A stretch of DNA of 64,000 nt from Pegoplata infirma (GCA_963921195.1 OY992540.1:22580262-22644261), one strand, 5' to 3'. Shown: positions 10,185 through 21,885, counted from the first letter of the stretch. The notes: generated from the sequence alone by a model not told the origin. Numbers and translations: made by a program.

Positions 10185-12329
10185 TGGGGGTTTTCGTGTC
10201 AACTGACACAACTTTTGAAACCGATGTCTTCCGATCGGGATGAAATTTGCACCAAGGTTAGTTCTATTGGATAGTAGTTCAGACACAATTTTTCAACGAC
10301 AGCGGTCAAGGACTTTCTGAGTTAGAGGGGGTCGAAATTTTACATTTTGGCCAAAGAGGTGTTAATTCTCATCCATGTAACTTCTTACCTATTGTTTTTA
10401 GCAAAATGTGTCCCAAATAGTATAGATAGCTATTTCTTCAGTCTTTTGGAAAAAAATTATAAAAAATTAAAAAAAAAAATTTTTTGATTTTTTTTTTTCA
10501 AATCCAAAACTTTTTTGACCTTTTCCTCAAATTGGGCCCTTTTTTTTTTTTTTTTTTTTGATTCTAAAAAAAGCTTATTTTATTTCCTTTAAGACCTATG
10601 GGGTCGCTTAGTGGGATGCGAGTGGGATATCTATGAAAAATTTTTTTTTTTTAACTTTGGATCACAAAAAACGGTTCTTAAATTTGCACTATTAGGCGTG
10701 GGAATGCTAACCAGTTTTCGATTTTCATTCGCGATACCCTCTAATTTTTATAGGTTCGAAAAAGAAAGCACGAGCCAAAAAATGAGGGCGTTGGGGTGGG
10801 GTCAAATGGCCCCACATCGGGGTCAAAGTTGGGCGTTAAGTGGTAAAATACCTCAAAAAGCCCCACAACTGCCCTACACACGCCCCTGGAGGGGTGCAAT
10901 GTGAGACGAACCCCCAATAATTTTCAGCACCCAACATTTTTCTTGAACATACCTAACCCCTATTTCCAATTCCTAAGGGGGCTCCCATACAAAATAACAT
11001 TTTTTTAAATTTGCTCCTACCGCTCTAACTGTCCATAGGGTGCCCCTAGAGAAGTAAAATGTATGACCGACCCCCAATATTTCTTCAACTCCAACATTTT
11101 CTCAGAATATACCTACCCTTTATTTTCAACTCTTAAGGGGATCCCCATACATTTTTTTTATTTTTTTATTTGTTTTTAAAAATACATGTTTTTATAATGT
11201 ATGGGAGCCCCTTAAGGAGTGGAGATAGTGTGTTATGATGTTCGGACAAAATGTTGGTAACTAAAAAATAATGGGGGTTGGTCGTAATTTTTGCCTCTCT
11301 AGGAGGCACGGTAGGGGCGGTAGGAGCTGGTTTAATAAAACAAGTTTATAAAAAAATAAAAATATGTATGGGGACCACCTTAAGGGTTAAAGATACATTG
11401 TAGGTATGTTCGGAAAAAATGTTGGAATTAATAAAATAATGGAGGTCCGTCATACATTTGGCTCCACTAGGGGCACTTTAGGGTAAGTTAGAATGGTAGG
11501 AACAATTTTTTTTTAAATGTTTTGTATGGGAGCCCCCTTAGGAATTGGAAATAGGGGTTAGGTATGTTCAAGAAAAATGTTGGGGGCTGAAAATTATTGG
11601 GGGTTTGTCTCACATTGCACCCCTCCAGGGGCGTGTCTAGGGCAGTTGTGGCGCTTTTTAAGGATTTTACCACTTAACGCCCAACTTTGACCCCGATGTG
11701 GGGCCATATGGCCCCACCCCATCGCCCTAATTTTTTGGCTCATGCTTTCTTTTTCGAACTTATAAAAATTAGAGGGTATCGCGAATGAAAATCGAAAACT
11801 GGTTAGCTTTCCCACGCCTAATAGTGCAAATTTAAGAAGCGTTTTTTGTGGTCCAAAGTTAAAAAAAAATTTTTTCATAGATATCCCACTCGTATCCCAC
11901 TAAGCGACCCCATAGGTCTTAAAGGAAATAAAATAAGCTTTTTTTTGAATCAAAAAAAAAAAAAAAAAAAAAAAAGGGCCCAATTTAAGGAAAAAGTCAA
12001 AAAAGTTTTTGATTTTTAAAAAAAAAATCAAAAAAATTTTTTTTTAATTTTTTATAATTTTTTTTCAAAAGACTGAAGAAATAGCTATCTATACTGTTTG
12101 GGACACATTTTGCTAAAAACAATAGGTAAGAAGTTACATGGATGATAATAAACACCTCTTTGGCCAAAATGTAAAATTTCGACCCCCTCTAACTCACAGA
12201 GTCCTTGACCGATGTCGTTGAAAATTTGTGTCTGAAATACTATCCAATAGGACTAACTTTGGTGCAAATTTCATCCCGATCGGAAGACATCGGTTTCAAA
12301 AGTTGTGTCAGTTGACACGAAAACCCCCA
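10185..12329. mobile_element. 2.1-kb near-palindromic foldback element
   Basis: The left end TGGGGGTTTTCGTGTCAACT is the exact complement of the right end, and the two ~1.05-kb arms remain similar to the centre near 11257. Matching landmarks include GACACATTTTGCTAAAAACA, CCGATCGGAAGACATCGG and GGCCAAAATGTAAAATTTCG. Mirror-image frames at 10611-10904 (+) and 11594-11878 (-) encode related ~95-aa peptides (both contain LLGVG and LTSFRFSFAIPSNFY), which reflects the palindrome and not two genes. Flanks are TATATATA and TATTTATA, possibly an 8-bp TSD with one mismatch, but low complexity makes this weak. No transposase is present. Confidence 0.85.
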
Positions 12330-12339
12330 TATTTATATC

Positions 12340-12720
12340 TTAATATTGAAAAAAATTGTTTGGATAAAACTTTATCAGTTTTAAAAATAGATTTTATTGT
12401 TCGGATTAAATTATATATAGTTCTAAAAATAGATTTTTTTTTCGGATGAAATTTTATCTAAAGTTTTTTGTAATAATTTTTTTTTTTCGTATAAAATTTT
12501 ATCTTTTTTAATCCAGCTAAAAAAATCTTTTTTTTTTTGTCTTGATCTAATAAGATCCAACCATTTTTCGGATGAAATTGTATCCCAACGATTAAAACTG
12601 ATCTAATTAGATAAACCCACTTTTCGGATGAAATTGTATCCGTCCGGTTAAAACTGATCTAATCTTAGCGATCCATTTTTCGGATCAGTGCTGATCTTTC
12701 AAATCTCGGATCAATCAACA
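12340..12720. repeat. Degenerate ~65-bp tandem repeat
   Basis: Repeated block TTTTCGGATGAAATTGTATCC plus GATTAAAACTGATCTAAT, about six copies (near 12425, 12480, 12570, 12615, 12680), decaying to the left. No gene. Confidence 0.6.
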
Positions 12721-12913
12721 GATCTGGAATAATTTCAGAACATATATTGCTCCATACAAAAATTTTTACTCGGGTTCTTAGTTTTTTGTTGAATTTTTAA
12801 TGTGACATCTTATTTGTTAAGAGTATTTGACTTAGTTTCTGTTTAAATACTTGTCCTTTTTCAATTGAGTTTTTGTTGTGCTGAACAACTGCTGTTTTTA
12901 TCTATAATGTAGT

Positions 12914-13742
12914 TAGGGTGTTCAGCCGATTAATTTTTGTTCGATTAATCGAACAATTTTAGACGAATAATTGTTCGATTAATTTTAAATTGCTAATTTC
13001 GATTAAAGGGTTAATCGAAGAATTTATGCCGATTAATCGATTAAGGTTTTTCTGGAAATTTGTATAATTCATGATGACTGACATTTTTTTACTAGAGTGA
13101 TTCTTACATGATTTTTTTGGGATTTTCGCTGCTCCTGAAGTATTGTTAAACAACTTAAAGTTAGTACCTGATAAAATTTGGTCCAAAATTTCGATTAACT
13201 ATGTGACCGCGCTAAAATCTGTCAAAGTTTCGAGTTTTGAGCAAAAACCCACTAAATTATAAAAAAAAATAAAAATTTTATAAACATGCTCAAAACTAAA
13301 TATTTTTTGTTTAACATTTTCCAAAACGTATTTAGATAATAAATATAAAATTTTTTTGATATCGGTAATCCATATAAATTTGGCAACAAAAATAATTTTT
13401 TAATTCTAAAAATTTTTCAAATCTCTAAAATTATTTTTTTTTTTTTAATTTTTTCAAACAAAATTGCAGAAAACTTAAATGCTGTTACATTTGTTTTGTT
13501 TTAAAATACAAATGTTAATTGTTAAAATACTTGTAATTAATATTGTTTATTTACTAAAGTACCAATTTTTTCTAAAATTGTCGAAAAAAATCTTGCAATT
13601 TAGAAAATTTATGAATTTGGAATTATTCGATTAATCGATCAATTTTAAAATTTGTTTCGATTAATCGAACAAGTCAAAAATGCCAAATGTCGATTAATCG
13701 TTTAATCGAACAATAAAAAAACCCGATTAATTGAACACCCTA
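12914..13742. mobile_element. Non-autonomous hAT-type element, 8-bp TSD
   Basis: Ends TAGGGTGTTCAGCCGATTAA and the complementary TTAATTGAACACCCTA, flanked by perfect AATGTAGT copies at 12906-12913 and 13743-13750. An 8-bp TSD with TAGGGTG-type ends fits the hAT superfamily. The subterminal 150 bp at both sides are packed with the palindromic motif TCGATTAATCGA (about ten copies), as expected for hAT transposase-binding repeats (inference). The interior is A+T-rich and non-coding. Confidence 0.85.
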
Positions 13743-14029
13743 AATGTAGTGACCTCATATTTAGTCACTTGACACAAATCATGAGAAAAAGTTTACATAG
13801 TTTGTTGTAACTTTTGAGACAATTTGGTCATGTTTAAGTGGCTACTGGCGCCGGTAGTTTATTTCATCTTAAGGATTCAACCACATTCTTGGAAGAAGTT
13901 TGATAAGCAATTATATAATTTGTTTGGGAAATTTGTTAACATGTATGGAAAATATATTGAAGATGTTTTAATAGATTTTGTTTTCCATGTATATAAGAAT
14001 TTGGGATAAATATTGTTAAAAGTCCAAAA

Positions 14030-15743
14030 GGTAAGAAAAGATCTTGTATTTCATCCAAAGAAAGCCGATTCAATCTTTAGAAAAGTTAATCAAAACCCTA
14101 CCAATGAACTCTACCCGTCAGTATACTGGATTTGGAGAACTCTGTTAGTTTAGTGACGAACACCGTTAGGGAAGCTTATCTTAAATCCTGTCCAGAGCTC
14201 TTGCCTCCGATGAAGATCCATTAATCATGGTGGACGTCGGAACTCAAGCTTCTAAGAACAGAAAATAAAAACTCTTTAATAAGGCAAAGAAAAATAACAC
14301 GACGGAAGACTGGGAGAACTATCATCTTAGTTTTAATGCTTTCAAAAAGAAAACCCGGAAGTCGAAAAGGGAATCATGGTATATTTTCTGTGGCAAATCG
14401 GAGGGAACTACGGAAACGGCAAGACTCCATAAGGTTCTTTCCAAAGCCCCCAATGCATGTTTTCTCAATAAGCCAGATGGATCCTTCAGTCAGGAAACCA
14501 TTTAACCTCTGATGGATACCCATTTTCCGATGTGTAGAGACTAGGTGAAAAGAGATATTCCCTTGGGTACACTTTCACGAACTACAATTCTGGTAAACAA
14601 ATTCGTAAGAACAATGGTGGACGAATACAAGATAACTTGGGCAGTTAGCTCCATCAAGCCCTACTAATCAGCAGGGCCTGATGGTACATTTCCGGCACTC
14701 ATGCAGGAGTTCCTCGGTATAATCATTCCATGGCTACTAGGCATCTTCATGGTTAGCCTGACATCAGGGTATATACCCTCCTAAGGGAGGGAGGTAAAGG
14801 TGGTCTTTATCCCCAAAGTGGGAAAGATAAACCACAACACCGCAAAGGATTACGGACCTATCAGTCTACCATCCTTTTTTATTGAAAACACTGGGAAGAC
14901 TGGTCTATGTAAGAAGAACCCTCACATCAGACAATTTCAGCGAGGCCCAACACGCATATCCTAAAGCTAGGTCTGTTGAGACAACATCATTTCTGGACGT
15001 GGATAGTGAGTTCAACAATGTCAAAATGTCATCAATTCTTAATGCCCTGCAGAATACAGGAACGGACACATAGATTACTTTACGGACGGGTAACATGCTG
15101 AAAATCAGAGCGATAAATTCGAAGATAGGTAATGGTGAAGCGAGGAAAGTAGTTAAAAGGGGCACTCCACAAGGGGGGAGTGATCTCTTTTCTTCTGTGG
15201 AATTTCGATATAAATGAGATCCTCGAGTCACTTAACGGAATGGTGTTTTACGGTGGTTGCCTACGCTGATGACGTTGTGATCCAAATAAAAGTTTTTACC
15301 AACGATTAGCAAACTCATGGAATCAGCGCTCAAGATACTCTCAAAGTGGGCAAAGGACAACGGTCTAAGAGTCAATCCCGTCAAACCGAACTTGTCTTGT
15401 TCACAAAAAGGACTAAGATAGACGAGTCAGTTCTTCCCAAATTAGATGGAATCGCCCTGGAACTATCTAATGTGGCGAAATACCTGGGTGTGATCCCTTT
15501 CTTGGTCGTTATGTGCTTTTTACACCTGCAGAAGAACTTTCGGAAGAAGGTGAGGTCTAAAATCGTATATTATCCACTGGATGTATGACACGATAATTAG
15601 ACCAATAGTTGTCTATGGTGCCCTTGTGTGGTGGAGAGCAGTGAATAAGAAATCATGTCTCTGCAATTTACAGAAGGTACAACGACTGGCGTGTGTGGGT
15701 ATCACAGGTGCTATTAGATCAGTACTCCAGGCCGGCCTGGAAG
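14030..15743 (+). pseudogene. Decayed LOA-like retrotransposon, RT portion
   Basis: Across many stops and shifts the plus strand reads as a LOA-type ORF2. There is an endonuclease-RT linker at 14220-14520 (PWWTSELKLLRTENKKLFNKAK, ending near LNKPDGSF), RT motifs at 14640-14900 (SAGPDGTFPALMQ, VKVVFIPKVGKINHNTAKDY), GTPQGG at about 15160, the catalytic box VVAYADDVV at 15252-15278 and the thumb (IIRPIVVYGALVWWRAV) at 15585-15640. It continues after a hAT insertion at 16917. No intact frame remains. Confidence 0.8.
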
Positions 15744-16908
15744 TAGAGTTGTGTCGTTCACGAACGAACTAGTTCAATTGAACTATTCACTTAACTGAGC
15801 GGTTTATCTAGTTCGTTCATTTCCGCTCTTTTAGGTCTTTTCGTTCATTCAGCTCAATTGGTCATTATTGCATTTTGATCTTTCAGTTCGGTCGTTAATT
15901 TTTATACCCTCCAACTACAGTATGGGGGTATACTCACTTTGTCATTCCGTGTGTAACGCATCAAAATATCGGTCTAGGACCCCATAAAGTATATATATTT
16001 ATGATCAGTGATCGATTCTAGGACATTCTAGCGATGTCCGTCCGTCTGTCCGTCTGTAGTTAACACGATGCAGTCCAAAATAAAAGAGCTAGACTCCCGA
16101 CATTTGGCATGAATATGTCTTATGTTCATAGGCAGGTTAAGTTCGTAAATGAGCAAAATCGGACCAGGGGGAAAAAAGTTTTTTGTGTTTTTGTTTAACA
16201 AATGCCACATTTTTATGCCACAAAAAGTTCAAAGTCCTGCATTTGAACCCAGAGCATTAGAAAATGTCGTTTTTTCGGGCCGCCCCCTTTTATGGGCGTG
16301 GAATAAAACATTTTTTTTTAAATAATGATAATCTTTAGTGCAAAAAGTATAAGAATAAATTTTTAAACACTTATTCGAGGGAGAATTTGCCCACACACCC
16401 CCCCACCCCCAATTACTACTAGCGACCCCCTGACCCCCCCCCCCCCCAAAAAAAAAATAAAACGCCCCTGCATTTTTATTTTTTTATTTTTTTGCATGTT
16501 GGAGGGTATAAAAGATTCGGCACAGCCGAATTTTGTTTTTGTTAATTTTGTCATTAGGCGTTAGTTTTCTCTTTTGGCACTTTTTCTCAGCATTTATGTT
16601 TGTTTTTTCAAAAATTGTATGTTTTTTTTTTAAATTCATGTTTTCATTCAACATTTTTGTATTTTTTGAACGAAAGCCAAAACAACAGACATGATCAAAA
16701 TGATTCGTTCACGAACTGTTGAACGAAAACAAAAACTGATCGATTTGATCTAGATGAACGACCAACAGACATGATCAAAATGATTCGTTTACGAACTGTT
16801 GAACGTAGACCACAAAAGAGCGATTGAACTAGATGAACGAACTAGGTCTTTTACCTGAAATGAACGAAAATGAGCGCTCACTCAATTGAACGATTAAGCA
16901 CAAGTCTA
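15744..16908. mobile_element. Non-autonomous hAT-type element splitting the LOA relic
   Basis: Ends TAGAGTTGTG and CACAAGTCTA (one mismatch as TIR) lie between perfect 8-bp TSDs CCTGGAAG at 15736-15743 and 16909-16916. Both termini are dense in GTTCGTTCA/TGAACGAAC and TTCAATTGAAC motifs, the likely subterminal repeats of this family. The core is occupied by a second repeat (15899-16515). No transposase frame is present. The surrounding relic reads through when the element is removed. Confidence 0.88.
15899..16515. mobile_element. TATACCCTCC-type dipteran repeat nested in the hAT element
   Basis: Left end TTTTTATACCCTCCAAC pairs with right end GTTGGAGGGTATAAAA. The left part has the motif series TATGGGGGTATACTCACTTT, GTCATTCCGT, AAAGTATATATATT and GATGTCCGTCCGTCTGTC. 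This series also occurs at 35683. A C-rich/A-rich tract lies at 16398-16455. The right end is followed by TTCGGCACAGCCGAA. I recall this motif series from fly genomes but cannot name the family with certainty. Confidence 0.6.
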
Positions 16909-16916
16909 CCTGGAAG

Positions 16917-18184
16917 TGATAATAAACATTCAGCCCGTAGATATTTACGTCAAGAGCACAGCAGCAAAATCTGCTCTCAGGTAACGAGAGTCGCAAATGC
17001 TTAACCAACGCTGAGAATCCACTATACCTCACCACAGACGAACTTTGACAGAATCTTCGAAGTCCAAATACCGACTAAGGAAGGCTGGGCGGAAAACTCT
17101 GTTATCTCAATCTTTACGGACGGATCGAAGATGGAGATGGTTACGGGTTCGTGAGTGTACTCTAAATGCCTCGAAATAGGGGCCTTATTGAGACTTCCGG
17201 ATAAGTGTAGTGTTTTCCAGGCAGAGGTACTTGCAATTGATAAAGCCGCGCAGATGATTATGACAAGGGACCTTCATCCTTGCGCCATTAACATTGGACA
17301 GTCAAGCTAATCTGGGTCCCTGACATCGTGGTGTCGCTGAGAACGAATTAGCTGATGAATGTGCGAAAAAAGGCTCGGAATCGGTGGGGGAACGTGTTGA
17401 ACCTAACATCTCGGTTCCTATAGTGGAAATGATGAACGAAATTGATAGGATATCTGAGAATAGAATGAAGGAAGATCTGAGAATAAAATGCAGGATATCG
17501 CAAACCATGTGGCCACTGCCAAATCCTACACTCAAAAAATTATGTTAGTAAAATCAACTGAAAATGTCAGTTAAAATAACTACTAATTAAGTTGTTTTGG
17601 GGTCAACTACTTTTTCAGTTAAATCAACTAACAATGTTTGTTATTTTAACTGACAAAAAACAACTGACTTATGTAGTAAAAATTACTAACATTTGTAGTC
17701 AAAACAACTATAATGTAGTAATAAAAATAAAATAAACAATATATATTTTTTTTTTTTAATTTTTCAGAAAAAAAATGAAGACCAAATTTTTTCCAAGTTT
17801 TTTTTTTTCAAAAATAAAAAAACGAATTTTTTTTTGGAAAAAACTTTGAAAATTTTTCAGAGATAAAAAAATAAAATTAACTACTTTAAATAACTGTTAC
17901 TACATTACAGTACTTTTTTTGTTAGTTATTCAAAAAAAACGACTTAAAATAACTAACAGAAGTAGTTGTTTGATATATTTCATACAAAAATAACTGACTT
18001 TGTAGTTGAAAACAACTAACTACTGTAAAATATACAAACAACTAACATGTAGTAACTTACATAATTTTCTGAGTGTAAGAGGACAAAAAGCCTGCTTACT
18101 TTTGACAAACAGGCGGTTAGCCTATTAGTGGGAGTACTTAAAGCACACTGTATAATTGGCCAAACGGCCGTGCGTCAGTGTTAG
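16917..18184 (+). pseudogene. LOA-like relic continued: RNase H and tail, split by a MITE
   Basis: Continuing the relic from 15743, the plus strand shows RNase H pieces with stops: VISIFTDGSKMEM (17100-17140), CSVFQAEVLAIDKAAQM (about 17215) and a decayed WVPGHRG-like segment with the frame ENELADECAKKGSES (17338-17385). After the TA-flanked MITE (17529-18075) the frame resumes with RTKSLLTFDKQAVSLLVGVL (18079-18140). It stops at the LOA element whose TSD is 18168-18184. Confidence 0.75.
17529..18075. mobile_element. CACTCA-type MITE, TA target
   Basis: CACTCAAAAAATTATGTTAG on the left pairs with ACATAATTTTCTGAGTG on the right, and TA borders both ends. Removing the element with one TA restores the relic's reading frame (PLPNP then KRTKSLLTF), which independently confirms the boundaries. 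The interior repeats GTTAGTTATT/AACTAAC motifs. Two more elements with CACTCA ends are at 49769 and 54324. Confidence 0.85.
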
Positions 18185-18258
18185 ATTAGATTAGATTAAA
18201 GAGGCCCTATGCACTGCGACCAGAAAGATCTATTGTGCAGCCTAAAAAAAAGGGTGCC

Positions 18259-21200
18259 CTAAATGTTCAGGCTTTTAAAAAAGCCGAGAATCCTATTTGG
18301 CAGAGAGTTCCACACGTCGGTCGGAGATATTAAGTGTCCCCCTAGATGTTGAAGTCTTCTACCAGTCAGTCTTGGGCATGTACAAAGTATATGTTCTGCT
18401 GTTTCCTCCTCTATCTCGCAGAATCTGCACGTGTCCGTGTCAGATAGATTTCTCTTTCTAAGTTGGTAACGTAGGTTACAATGTCCAGTTAGGTAGGACG
18501 TTAGGATTCGAAGATCCTTTTTGTCTAAAGACAGTAATCGTTTAGATACAGTGTTGGATGGAATTATGAATCTTTTTGCCTGCCGCTGCCCAGCGCAATA
18601 GTTCCAATGTTCCATGAACTTAGATTCACTCCATGTTTTGAGTCTTTCCCTAACATGTCCCGATGGCAAACCAAAGAATGGTTCTGGGCCAATAAAGGGT
18701 CGCCTGGCACCACAATTTGCCAAACAGTCAGCGCGTTCGTTTCCCGTGTGACCCTCATGTCCCGGAATCCATACGAGTGTCAGGTCGTTATGTCGTCCTA
18801 GTTCGTTAAGTGACTCAATGCAGTTCATGACCAGTCCGGATGTCACCTCATAAGCTATGAGAGCTTTTAGTGCAGCCTGACTGTCAGACATTATGTATAT
18901 ATGGGAACCATTTGTTTTCCTACGAAGACATTCGGTTACACATACATGAATGGCATATAGTTCTGCCTGAAATATTGATGGGGATTTCCCCATGGGTAGA
19001 GCGCGTTGGAAATTTGGTCCGAATATCCCCGCCCCTGTATCCTTATTGGTTTGCTTGGACCCGTCCGTATACCATATTATGGAATTTGGTTCTGGGTCCC
19101 AGGTCATGTTTGACCACACGTTCCGTTCAAGGATTTTAGTGTCAAAGTTTCTAATAAATACTTTTGTCGGTAAAATTCTGTCCATGACCTTCAAAATAGG
19201 GTCATCAATGAAGAATTTTGCAATTCTCAAATGTCCCCGTAAGTCACCTTCCTTCATGTTACCAAGTTCCGTCAGCCTTAGGGCGCTTTTTAATGCATTC
19301 TCCATTACAGAAATGTGTAATGGTGGGATGTTAAGTAGGGCCCCGATGGCATAAGTTGGGCATGTTTTGCCAGCACCGGTAATGCCAATGCAGACGAGTC
19401 TGTAGACTTTATCTAATATAGTTCTGGCTGTACTTTGTTCCACCTTGGGCCACCATACTAAAGCAGCGTATGTTAGCATAGGTTTCACAATAGTGTTGAA
19501 AGACCAGAAAATCATGTGCGGCTTCAGTCCCCATGTTTTCCCAAAAAGTCTCTGACAGGCATAGGTAGCTCTTGTGGCCTTTATGGTTAAATTATTTAGA
19601 TGTTGGATCCATAACAAGGATTTATCCAATGTAATCCCAAGGTATTTAACCTCATCTGAAAATCCTATAGTTATGCCATTCAAAGTTGGCATGGTAAGTT
19701 TTAATTTTCTTTTCCTAGTGAACGGTACTAGTATAGTCTTGGATGGGTTAATTGATAACCCCTTTGACTGACACCAATTTTGAGTCATATCGAGAGCTTG
19801 TTGCATGCGGTCCGAGATAGTCGGCTCATGCCAGCCAGAGACGGCAATAACAAGATCGTCAGCGTAGCCGAAGGTCTTAAAACCAGAGTTATTAAGTTCC
19901 TCGAGCAGCTCATCTATGACCAAAGTCCACAACAAAGGTGATAATACACCACCTTGTGGGCATCCCCTTGTTGCGTTGATGGTCATAGATGTGCCGCCAA
20001 GATCAAACGTAATCACTCTGGATGTTAACATCTCCAGAGTCCAATTTATTATAAGCCTAGGAATATCCTTTCTTATCATAGCATTCTTAATGGCATCATA
20101 AGATGTATTATCGAAAGCTCCTTGTATATCGATAAAGGCACAGAGGGCAATTTGTTTTGCTTCTATGGCCTTTTCAATCGTTTTGACAACATGATGGACT
20201 GCAGTTTCAGTAGATTTACCCGGTTGATATGCAAATTGAAACCTATGTATCGGTTTGCTATTCAAGCAGGTTTCTCTGATAAAGCAGTCCAATAGTTTTT
20301 CCATAGTTTTAAGGAAGAATGAGCTGAGACTAATTGGCCTATATGATTTAGCCAGTTGTTCAGATTTCTTCCCTGCCTTAGGTATAAATACCACTTTTAC
20401 CTCTCTCCAAGGTTCCGGGACGTAGCCAAATAGAAGGCTAGATCTAAATAATCTAATCAGTTGAGGAATGATGATATCCATTCCCCTCTGAAGTAGACAT
20501 GGGTAGATCCCGTCCGGACCCGGTGATTTGAAGGAGGAAAACTTACTGATCGCCCATTTAACTCGTTCACTTCTGAAAATGTTGTTCGTTAAGCGAATAT
20601 CACGACCAGTCAAAGACGGAGTTCTTGTAACTGGTAATGGTTCACTAACGGACATGCACCCTGGAAAATGAGTTTCCAAAAGAAGTTTACAAGTTTCAAG
20701 AGGAGATTCAGTATAAGACCCATTTTGTCTTTTTAAAGTACATAGGCCATTTGAATGGTCTTGAGAGAGGGCTTTTTGCAGTCGCACTGCTTCTGGAAGA
20801 TCATTTATTTTCTCACAGTAGTCGCGCCACGTAGTCCTCTTGGATCGTCGAATTTCCCTATTGTATTCAGTTAGTGCCCTCCTGTAGGTGACCCAATCAC
20901 CTGTTTGTTTGGCCCTATTGAATAATCTCCTAGCCTCCTGCCTAAGCTGTTCAAGACCGTTGTTCCACCATGGAACATCCCTCTTAACCTTCCTGGTCTT
21001 AAGTGGACAGCTACTTTCATAAGCTAGTGTCATATTTGAATGCAATTCGATACTTCCCTGATCTATCTCATATGTACTCCTAATGAGTCCGGTCGATTTA
21101 TCAACGTTAGTATCAAGATTATTACGATAATTATCCCAGTTAGTTTTTCTAGGATTGCGATAAGTCTGGTCTGATTCCAATGCACTTACCAGATCGAATA

Positions 21201-21885
21201 CCAAATATTGGTGATCCGACATGGATAGTGCATCAGAAACATGCCAGTTTGAGATGGAGAACGCTAGATTAGAGCTAGTCATAGTGAGGTCCAAGACCTC
21301 AGATCTGACAGCATTTCTGAACGTTGGTTCATCTCCTCTATTCGCAATGTTAATATTATTGTTAAACACAAATTCTAAAAGCGACTCACCTCTTTTATTT
21401 ATATCCGTACTCCCCCAGTTGGTGTGATGCGCATTTGCATCACAGCAGAGAATCCAGCTCAGATTATTTACTCGGCAATATTCCACGAAGTTTAATACTT
21501 CCGTGGTTGGTGCCGTATCAAACTCACCTGGCATATAGGCGGAGGCTAGTACCACCTCGTGATCCCCTGAGAGGGAGGGCACCGTTGCCCTGATTGCCAC
21601 CAAGTCCCCAAGTATGAACTCTGAAATTGGAAGATATGTTAGATTATTTCTAATGAAAATGGCCGTTCTCGGCCTCTCATGCTTTGAGTTATAAATGAGC
21701 TTACCTTTTTGGGCGGTGAGTCCCTTGATGACTCCATTATTGACCCAAGGTTCCTGGATGAAAACGATGTCCAGGCCATCGGTAGTGAACCTTCTGCTGA
21801 GCAGATGTGAGGCAGCTTTTGCATGGTGAAGGTTCACTTGGAGACACCTAAGGTGCCTGGGTGTCTTACCTTTTGGAGCAGGCAT
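18259..21885 (-). CDS. ORF2: endonuclease, reverse transcriptase and RNase H polyprotein
   Basis: 1208 aa. Residues 1-235 are an APE-type endonuclease (QEPW at 44-47, CCDANAHHTNWGS about 148-158, SDHQYLVFDL at 223-232). Residues about 440-760 are reverse transcriptase: KSPGPDGIYP, VKVVFIPKAGK, FIDIQGAFDN (584-593), RGCPQGGVLSPLLW, and catalytic YADD (674-677). Residues 936-1060 are RNase H with YTDGSK, QAELYAI, SDSQAALKA and GNERAD, giving the expected acidic residues. A CCHC-like knuckle (CRFCEIEEETAEHILC) sits near the C terminus. RNase H plus these RT motifs fits the LOA clade. Its ATG overlaps the ORF1 stop by 20 nt, suggesting termination-reinitiation. It would nick the target and copy its RNA there. 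No damage is visible. Confidence 0.95.
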   Translation of the reverse strand: MPAPKGKTPRHLRCLQVNLHHAKAASHLLSRRFTTDGLDIVFIQEPWVNNGVIKGLTAQKGKLIYNSKHERPRTAIFIRNNLTYLPISEFILGDLVAIRATVPSLSGDHEVVLASAYMPGEFDTAPTTEVLNFVEYCRVNNLSWILCCDANAHHTNWGSTDINKRGESLLEFVFNNNINIANRGDEPTFRNAVRSEVLDLTMTSSNLAFSISNWHVSDALSMSDHQYLVFDLVSALESDQTYRNPRKTNWDNYRNNLDTNVDKSTGLIRSTYEIDQGSIELHSNMTLAYESSCPLKTRKVKRDVPWWNNGLEQLRQEARRLFNRAKQTGDWVTYRRALTEYNREIRRSKRTTWRDYCEKINDLPEAVRLQKALSQDHSNGLCTLKRQNGSYTESPLETCKLLLETHFPGCMSVSEPLPVTRTPSLTGRDIRLTNNIFRSERVKWAISKFSSFKSPGPDGIYPCLLQRGMDIIIPQLIRLFRSSLLFGYVPEPWREVKVVFIPKAGKKSEQLAKSYRPISLSSFFLKTMEKLLDCFIRETCLNSKPIHRFQFAYQPGKSTETAVHHVVKTIEKAIEAKQIALCAFIDIQGAFDNTSYDAIKNAMIRKDIPRLIINWTLEMLTSRVITFDLGGTSMTINATRGCPQGGVLSPLLWTLVIDELLEELNNSGFKTFGYADDLVIAVSGWHEPTISDRMQQALDMTQNWCQSKGLSINPSKTILVPFTRKRKLKLTMPTLNGITIGFSDEVKYLGITLDKSLLWIQHLNNLTIKATRATYACQRLFGKTWGLKPHMIFWSFNTIVKPMLTYAALVWWPKVEQSTARTILDKVYRLVCIGITGAGKTCPTYAIGALLNIPPLHISVMENALKSALRLTELGNMKEGDLRGHLRIAKFFIDDPILKVMDRILPTKVFIRNFDTKILERNVWSNMTWDPEPNSIIWYTDGSKQTNKDTGAGIFGPNFQRALPMGKSPSIFQAELYAIHVCVTECLRRKTNGSHIYIMSDSQAALKALIAYEVTSGLVMNCIESLNELGRHNDLTLVWIPGHEGHTGNERADCLANCGARRPFIGPEPFFGLPSGHVRERLKTWSESKFMEHWNYCAGQRQAKRFIIPSNTVSKRLLSLDKKDLRILTSYLTGHCNLRYQLRKRNLSDTDTCRFCEIEEETAEHILCTCPRLTGRRLQHLGGHLISPTDVWNSLPNRILGFFKSLNI

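Noticed and set aside
10611..11878. Pair of paralogous genes in opposite orientation
   Set aside because: The similarity follows from the palindrome arms, and the frames show no start, domain or splice context.
18564..20101. Forward-strand ORFs (18607-18801, 18870-19139, 18992-19354, 19574-19771, 19916-20101)
   Set aside because: They are antisense shadows of the LOA ORF2, whose minus frame is fully explained by known domains.
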